A stretch of DNA of 64,000 bases, taken from contig NZ_CP160453.1 in the NCBI RefSeq assembly GCF_040744945.1, positions 6,944,001-7,008,000 of the forward strand. The letters run 5' to 3'. The position numbers were made by a program, and so were the translations under genes. Origin of the DNA: Saccharothrix sp. HUAS TT1. Its GTDB lineage: Bacteria > Actinomycetota > Actinomycetes > Mycobacteriales > Pseudonocardiaceae. The notes under the pieces are model-generated. The model was not told the origin of the DNA, did not search any database, and worked only from the letters and a program-made list of their open reading frames with translations. Every line of letters starts with the position of its first letter. The first letter of the stretch is position 1. This document shows, piece by piece, positions 63,401 through 64,000 of this stretch.

Positions 63401-64000
63401 ACCACACGCTCGACATCACCGGGGGACACGCGAACACCGGCAGGAGCAGCGGCAGTGGAGAAAGTGCTGGTATCTGCCTCCAAGTCGAACTCGGCGTCGG
63501 TGTCCGAGAAGTTCTCGCCCTCATCGGACGAGTCGACGGCCTCGCCCCCCGGACGCACCGCCCTCCGGTAGAACCCGTTCTCCCGGACGGCCCGCCTGCC
63601 CATGGTGCGCCCCATGCTCACCACCTGGTCGGCGGCCCAGACCGTCACCGGGAAGCCGTCCACCTCCTCGAACGCCTCGACCAGGTAGGACGCCAACGGG
63701 TGACCACCGCTCGCGGGGGCCTGGTTGATCAAGCAGACGGTGGCGACCTTGTGCTCACCGCGCGGATGGGGCACCGAACGGTAGACCGAGTTCCGCGTCA
63801 GCACCCGCGCCGCGGCCTCCGACGACAGCTCCAACTCGTCGCCCAGTCCGTGCGGGCGACGGGTGCGCAACCGGACGGCGACGCTGTCCGGTTGACCGTG
63901 CACGGCGATGTACCACGGCGGTGCCGGGCGCTTCCTCCACTTCATGGGCAGCTTCTCGTAGCCGTGCACCATGACGCCGTCGACATCCCTCTGCCCGACG
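48478..64000 (-). CDS. Giant tandem-repeat polymorphic-toxin-like protein ending in an HExxH metallopeptidase domain (5' end outside window)
   Basis: At least 5170 residues; the frame is open to the window edge, and the first in-window ATG (63970-63972) aligns with the middle of later repeat units, so the true start lies beyond. About four units of roughly 1050 residues plus a shorter fifth recur, each with KLPMKW, HPRGEHKVATVCLINQ, VWAADQVVS, an acidic Ser-Asp linker, VERVVLRDGSG, FLMCGxxDSS.LRDELRRLG, VREVARVLRGDGPYREV, ARPFVLxLES and GFGFDFASAL motifs. The alternating alpha/beta pattern resembles repeats of actinobacterial polymorphic toxins. Near the C terminus a coiled, Ala/Glu-rich helix precedes a zinc-peptidase domain with HEIGHFLGLRDEY (His about 4897, counting from 63972). 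A final Ser-Asp repeat tail ends the protein. No signal peptide is visible in this part; T7SS export is inferred from the neighbour. Confidence 0.75.
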   Translation of the reverse strand, partial: VGQRDVDGVMVHGYEKLPMKWRKRPAPPWYIAVHGQPDSVAVRLRTRRPHGLGDELELSSEAAARVLTRNSVYRSVPHPRGEHKVATVCLINQAPASGGHPLASYLVEAFEEVDGFPVTVWAADQVVSMGRTMGRRAVRENGFYRRAVRPGGEAVDSSDEGENFSDTDAEFDLEADTSTFSTAAAPAGVRVSPGDVERVVLRDGLGSEVGAGFLTGGEADVVVEAFASGAAGAGVFSVVAHRGPEGVRAPLRSGGSKHLGDRAFVRLLVGMRLFAPDVPVRFLMCGVADSSVLRDELRRLGHVGGVETFAGRVRVSRSGEVRVLEPGEEPASPQDSVVLADLALAMMFPLGQGGQDVTEWRSLHNSMPLAFGSTQPVHVYAHARESDGWLFANGQWRDGASFAAELVAAGLAQHDPRTPLRLVVEPPVRSPQHVDVVREVARVLRGDGPYREVLVNTAPLGVDQDSGLVDLSTAGFERVSEVLITDVQWTELIDGNDRFHGAALLGDASRYLGLRKGARFLDDYNMRLVRMSPNLVDIYRNPAFELLPWASSIEAGRARPFVLRLESIGSQYVVPLNDGPILLLSVREMARLLASPAFRRALTDPEVRRPLALITRTATPNSALNRELLDLLVKEIGVRAYHEYSGPLASFNVMHGGEVFAEESSITLPQGGRFTSGPASMRNVVSVQRHGAVFALADDAHLGAELLGVVRGVVQGAFGERPWGEASPLVVAVRSAEGYAVAPTVDGGQIELGGQEVFSALAEEEDFRQEWVAEPGRPVVLVGEDAGSRVGVGGFGFDFASALHAAKDFRDVYAMTRDEQGRPVFTLVSGLRDGDVVLKPLRNSTGHVVAVVVRSAGDDAEVERARRWASNVTVPMIKQFWNTSTGRFEDSPWSEIGPPLVVLATRQGEQYLATRSDGAGLVLSVDGLTGVLGGSPLLRRSAGTKPSMDFVFASLGGESVEPVGFGAGMLAGGYTRRVHWPAGRLVLLNNGRIAIQGDGFRTVEPATLKPDDIVTYPMFEAGTGRPNGHFHPGSLADVLGMQAMHQHEAVFGFKRYLRVVVGQRDVDGAVVVGYEKLPMKWLKGQVPPWYVAVHGQPGSVAVRLRTRRPHELGDKLMVPSEAAAQVLTRNSVYRSAPHPRGEQKVATVCLINQTPAGGGHPLASYLVGAFEEVDGSPVTVWSADQVVSIHNITGRRSVLANGSYRRAVRPGDEAVDSADEEFSDTDVEYDFEADADTSSSAVAPAAVSPEAVERVVLRDGSGGVVGAGFLSGGEARVVVEGFVAGAGASGVFSVVAHRGPGGVRVPLRSGGFRHLGDRAFVRLLVGMRLFAPDAPVRFLMCGIADSSALRDELRRLGHVGGVETFAGRVQVSRSGEVRVLEPGEQPGPPQDSVVLADPGPALMFPFDQTGQDIAMWKSFHESTPVEAGNPPPIHVYAHAHLRNGRLFANERWRTGASFAAALVAAGISQHGPRTPLYLKVELYSENLQHVAVAREVARALRGDGPYREVFVNTAPVQTDSRTGLVDLSAARFERVSELLITDIHWQELTDSGGHLHGAALLGDASLYRGLRKGARFADDHNMRLAVLAADVTKPYHDVRYSALPWASSIGPDRARPFVLHLESEGQHYLVQSKEGSTRRLSVREMAGLLTSPAFRRALTDPGVRRPLALITRTATPNGALNRELLDLLVEKIGVRAYFEYSGPVGSRQQVRDGDITGAKAELILPRNARFTAGPALMWQSVPVRWEGEVFALAEDADPGPDLLGVARRVARGEFGDQPWGAQLPLVVAVRSTEGYAVAPTTDGGRLEVEGRDAYHVLSANEDFRQSSGPASGRPVVLVGEDAGTHVGPGGFGFDFASALHRAKDFRDVYAMTRDENGDPVFTLVSGLRSGDVALEPLKNSAGQVVAVVVRSVGDDTEVEHARRWARNATVETTGWFWNSTTQRYEYAPWPAGELPLLILVTRRGERYLAARSDGESPILSMDGLTAVLRDNLVLRKGAGVSPDVEFVFAALGGESVEPVGFGAGMLAGGYSRRVHWPAGYMMLLRNGRIAVEGDGFRTAERVEPGPDDVVAYPLLEAGTRRTKGVMYPEQGSDLLMMQDLDRRESASGFKHYIREVTTQAADGSSERHEEKLPMKWTKRPVRPWFVVVHGLPGSVAVRLRTGYPLELGDLLELSPRAAGQVFTRNRIYRSVPHPPGEEKVATICSANRPLAAGGDPLASYLVEAFTQVDGSPVTVWAADQVVSMDRFDGRRSVLAGGSYRKVAPPGEQAVDSSDEDFSDTDPEVDSQADSDSGTWSDSDGDVGAGVPFGEGAPDQVGATTGAQKSTVVPTAVRDVVGDVLPTGGSTAGIVAPPADAATEARWRELHAGVPSSEDGTRPILVFAHASDGSFRVDGGWGTGGQFAAEVDRDPRYRAADPTTPVLLVTDAAEPTEAHLRAAEEFAEALRGDGPYREVSVNTAPVGVDPLTGRTDLEGARFTRVSLVRDTDLLWDPLTDAHGGEMGMAVIADETTRKGLRGSAGMVDDYAQRLVATATSGGRQLSPAPWADATEAARARPFVLRVEGQDGDYTVELRDGRVLDLTVRDMRRMLSKHRFYQRLAGGPVRRPLVLVAHSPEFGGAPNQELLAALHAAEGARHSFEYSGPVVVERTSGLITLAEGGAFARGPESTSADVVLTRFDDVFHFPAQAATGLDLALVADAVVRGTSAERPWGDRDPLVVVVTSNERYADVTPVVGEGVLQFDGVDVGVVALGDDGFRDRLRADRDRPVVLVGEGTGARVDIGGFGFDFASALHASHDFRDVYAMTRDEDGTPRFALVSDLRMGDLLLEPLTRADGAVVAVVVRSEGDEERVGELRRWARDSSPEKVARVRLAADGESGESDESDETPWSELQQPLLFLASRSATGYRALRSDQRPVEVSGARLAAVVRNALDVRAWAGTSPAVPFGFAALGGDTVDAEDFAAGLAPGGYSREVHWPHGKLSFADDGTLTLDGEGFETVERSMPGPDDVVVNPLLAPGTREVRGLFLPLTDQDSVSMPIGLLRSLKAAFGHYASETRVGEEQGRPVVERVAVRAEWADSTVPPWFLDMHGHVNVVEARLRTGHPHRHGDVVFLGPRTVSRTLIRNRVYLSVPHPEGEYKVANVCYIGLPNPEGGRSIASHLRAAFQHAESVKVTLLAATTPVSLNDRTGLRVVHDGGRFRKALLPGEVADDASDERASGGGEPPVPGAVVSPEEVERVVLRDGSGSEVGAGFLFGGEANVVVEGFASGAAGADAGVFSVVAHRGPDGVRVPLRSGVFVRMDDRAFARLLVGMRLFAPDAPVRFLMCGVTDSSALRDELRRLGHVGEVETFAGRVQVSRSGEVRVLEPDEEPASSQDAVVLADPGPMMMFPFGTSGQDVARWEFLHDHMPATTTTFPPVHVYAHTRASDGWLWANGQWRDGASFAAELLDAGISRHGPIVPLRLVVDLPPGNRQHVDVVREVARVLRGGGPYRDVAVNNATPQVDLGTGLVDSDSAGFEWVSELTIDDVHWRELIDGEGHPHGAALLSDTSRYRGLRKGARFVDDHNQRLAKVFDDIADSSDDMDTKLLPWAGRVGAGRVRPFVVHLESDGQHYVVQSMSGPIRLLSAREMARLLVSPAFRRALTDPEVRRPLVLITDMDAPDNTLNRELLDLLVSAIGIRACFEYSGSVNSDDYTSGGKVVGAPAELILSGDTWFTAGPAVVGHVGSARWHEDVFALAEAVDLGSDLADLADDIASGTAGGPWGGDLPLVVAVRSTEGYAIAPTTDGGQVEVEGREAFQALLENEDFQQSLESTPGRPVVLVGEDTGARVGFGGFGFDFASALRELGEFRDVYAMTRDEDGDPVFTVVSGPRDGDVALELLKNSEGRAVALIVRSTGDDAEVERARRWARNATPETMKWFWNATTKRFEDSPWSADQQPLLVLATRWGGQYLATRSDGEEVALSLEGLIDVLRDSALLREAAGVLPDLDFVFAALGGASAEPVGFGMGMLAGGYLRQAHWPVGRLVLLNNGRIAVEGSGFGTVERVEPGVDDFVTYPLLEAGTGRIEGQFFPLYLSDLLTMQASRRREVASGFKHYVREVTVQAADGSVEQRDEKLPMKWVKRSPQVWIVDVHGLPDSLVVRLRTGRPHEFGDQLGLPPEAAATVLTRNRIYRSVAHPRGEHKVATVCLINQTPAEGGYPLASYLVEAFEQVEGSPVTVWAADQVVATEVPDGRRTVENNGFYRRVARPGEQLSDSSDGEVFSDTESPSESDSEFASEPESDSESGESTTSDVHVPTAAPATTFVPLPSGPPTQGSPSIDQVVHSSFGSVLDFAAVVLPQHHLAARAMVIDELRAGSVAGPWGARLPLVVSVAGSASHATIAVVGANPLAFDGAALVGLVMSREEFRAELLAEPDRPVVLLGAPGAVGTDGLGTDFAWALRAREDFRDVYARTGTDVDPGFELVSAPRPGDYRTTSLLDANGDVLGFLVRAPGDEVFARELREWASRTAPDLAGELVLPDGTVTNWSWTAGRRPLLVLAGPVADCYQAIHADGRPDLLPPDVLGASLASKPEVRAAAGNDSGTPFLFMGTSGWPFGAAEFGRGLAQGGLRREVHWFEGWLPSPDGGWRGVNHHVAPPPPAPHPEGGDQAGGVDAETAEAEADAVLAAARAALVQAKAEVKAARAAAERLPGAGTADVREAVELRLWAAEQAAAVVERELRVASSARLAKARPPWRAEPRPILEDESWRHSDARTAEWSRPLQRVDEAALVEERAKAPVSVVSTRHHDPMVKSTPEGMLSYKQVIAYDRRRFAVHGVRVQDYTVRLHLHVPAGVPEARVADLKARAARGVDDYYNRGHRLPSGDQLHVTLEFTSSPEDAHNSVKLVDSPGFWSNQLQWSTSLSPRGLAHEIGHFLGLRDEYESGEALFRDKPHSRAVHYDEAPMGLAFEHPDAEIKPRNLWLIEMLANTAGSLPERESSNYRLTPGEGYDALVGEPAPQHTGRGAAHAFASRVNAARRSVDPDAAPLSSQEIWDAVARALDRDRRLPIDQRRYLFGTDEVNDALIRTAGTGLAWIEYGEHLATAVATGLYGVNPRTGEVVGPALADASTAPPGVPWWRAEVDLTHEPESDSDSDSDSDSDFDPDPGSDSEMEVDPPERTWSDADPGASTDLQGHQS
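48585..48634 (-). repeat. Six-base tandem repeat encoding a Ser-Asp run
   Basis: GAGTCC/GAGTCG hexamers repeat about seven times, encoding (SD)n near the C terminus of the giant protein. Similar shorter Ser-Asp/Glu runs occur in the linkers near 51150-51240, 57100-57180, 60290-60350 and 63480-63530. In-frame hexamer slippage would change linker length without breaking the gene. Confidence 0.7.
50100..64000 (-). repeat. Array of about 3.1-kb tandem coding repeats
   Basis: Using the KLPMKW codons as register, units run about 63942-60762 (3180 nt), 60762-57597 (3165), 57597-54780 (2817), 54780-51651 (3129) and a partial unit 51651-50100. Identity at DNA level is high in places; a stretch of about 50 nt at 60013-60061 and 63180-63228 is identical. 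The third unit lacks the VERVVLRDGSG to LRDELRRLG module. In the fourth the KLPMKW motif has diverged. Confidence 0.8.

Noticed and set aside
48478..64000. Polyketide or peptide synthetase gene, suggested by size and 3-kb repeats
   Set aside because: No ketosynthase, acyltransferase, adenylation or carrier motifs occur; the repeats are a different alpha/beta type.
1..64000. CRISPR arrays, rRNA genes, intact insertion sequences or integrases
   Set aside because: No regular short repeats with unique spacers, no rRNA-like stretches and no transposase or integrase motifs were found.

Overview
The window is very GC-rich, with GTG starts, strong Shine-Dalgarno sequences and many ATGA-coupled gene pairs. 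It looks like chromosome from a filamentous actinomycete. The families present (SARP regulator, calerythrin-like EF-hand protein, secreted GH27/CBM13 enzymes, Tc-toxin A subunit, actinobacterial type VII-associated protein) point to Pseudonocardiales such as Saccharothrix, Actinosynnema or Lentzea; this is inferred without a marker gene. Most of the DNA is accessory, and two giant minus-strand genes fill almost half of it.

Layout. (1) 81-6653: a three-gene minus-strand operon led by a 1239-aa STAND NTPase with a transglutaminase-like N terminus and a DUF218-like C terminus, followed by two proteins I cannot assign. It looks like a conflict or defence operon. (2) 6654-7890: gene-free DNA with IS21-end-like repeats and a decayed 3' half of a tRNA-Pro, plausibly an old island boundary. 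(3) 7891-23259: a toxin locus made of a 4464-aa TcA-like protein carrying about 33 hemopexin-like repeats, a separate 493-aa protein with a basic N terminus and a C-terminal RNase Sa/barnase-type domain, and its barstar-like immunity protein. (4) 24015-28863: secreted carbohydrate enzymes (CE1-type esterase with CBM13, GH27 alpha-galactosidase with CBM13, and a frameshifted second GH27), with LacI-type operators between the divergent GH27 genes. (5) 29223-34310: stress and signalling genes (methyltransferase, 107-aa unknown, four-EF-hand protein, DUF4342 protein, HPF/RaiA-like protein, and an Hsp70 ATPase fused to a membrane anchor and an extracytoplasmic Exop_C-like domain). (6) 34509-42727: CDP-paratose-2-epimerase-type protein, SDR, several small unknowns, a 440-aa protein preceded by a coupled 30-aa ORF, a CAP-domain protein without signal peptide, a catalytically dead DAHP-synthase-like protein, a small secreted protein and a TIM-barrel sugar isomerase. 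(7) 43242-47425: a SARP-type ATPase regulator and a convergent LuxR-type regulator. (8) 47595-64000: a type VII-associated protein and a giant (>5170 aa, 5' end outside the window) protein built from about 1050-residue tandem units and ending in an HExxH metallopeptidase domain.

How the genes fit together: regions 1, 3 and 8 are best read as biological-conflict modules. In region 3 the shell (TcA), cargo (RNase) and immunity (barstar) genes are consecutive and translationally linked, but no TcB or TcC gene is present. In region 8 a modular toxin-like giant is followed by a T7SS-associated gene. Regions 5 and 6 are small, mostly self-contained transcription units separated by strong hairpin terminators.
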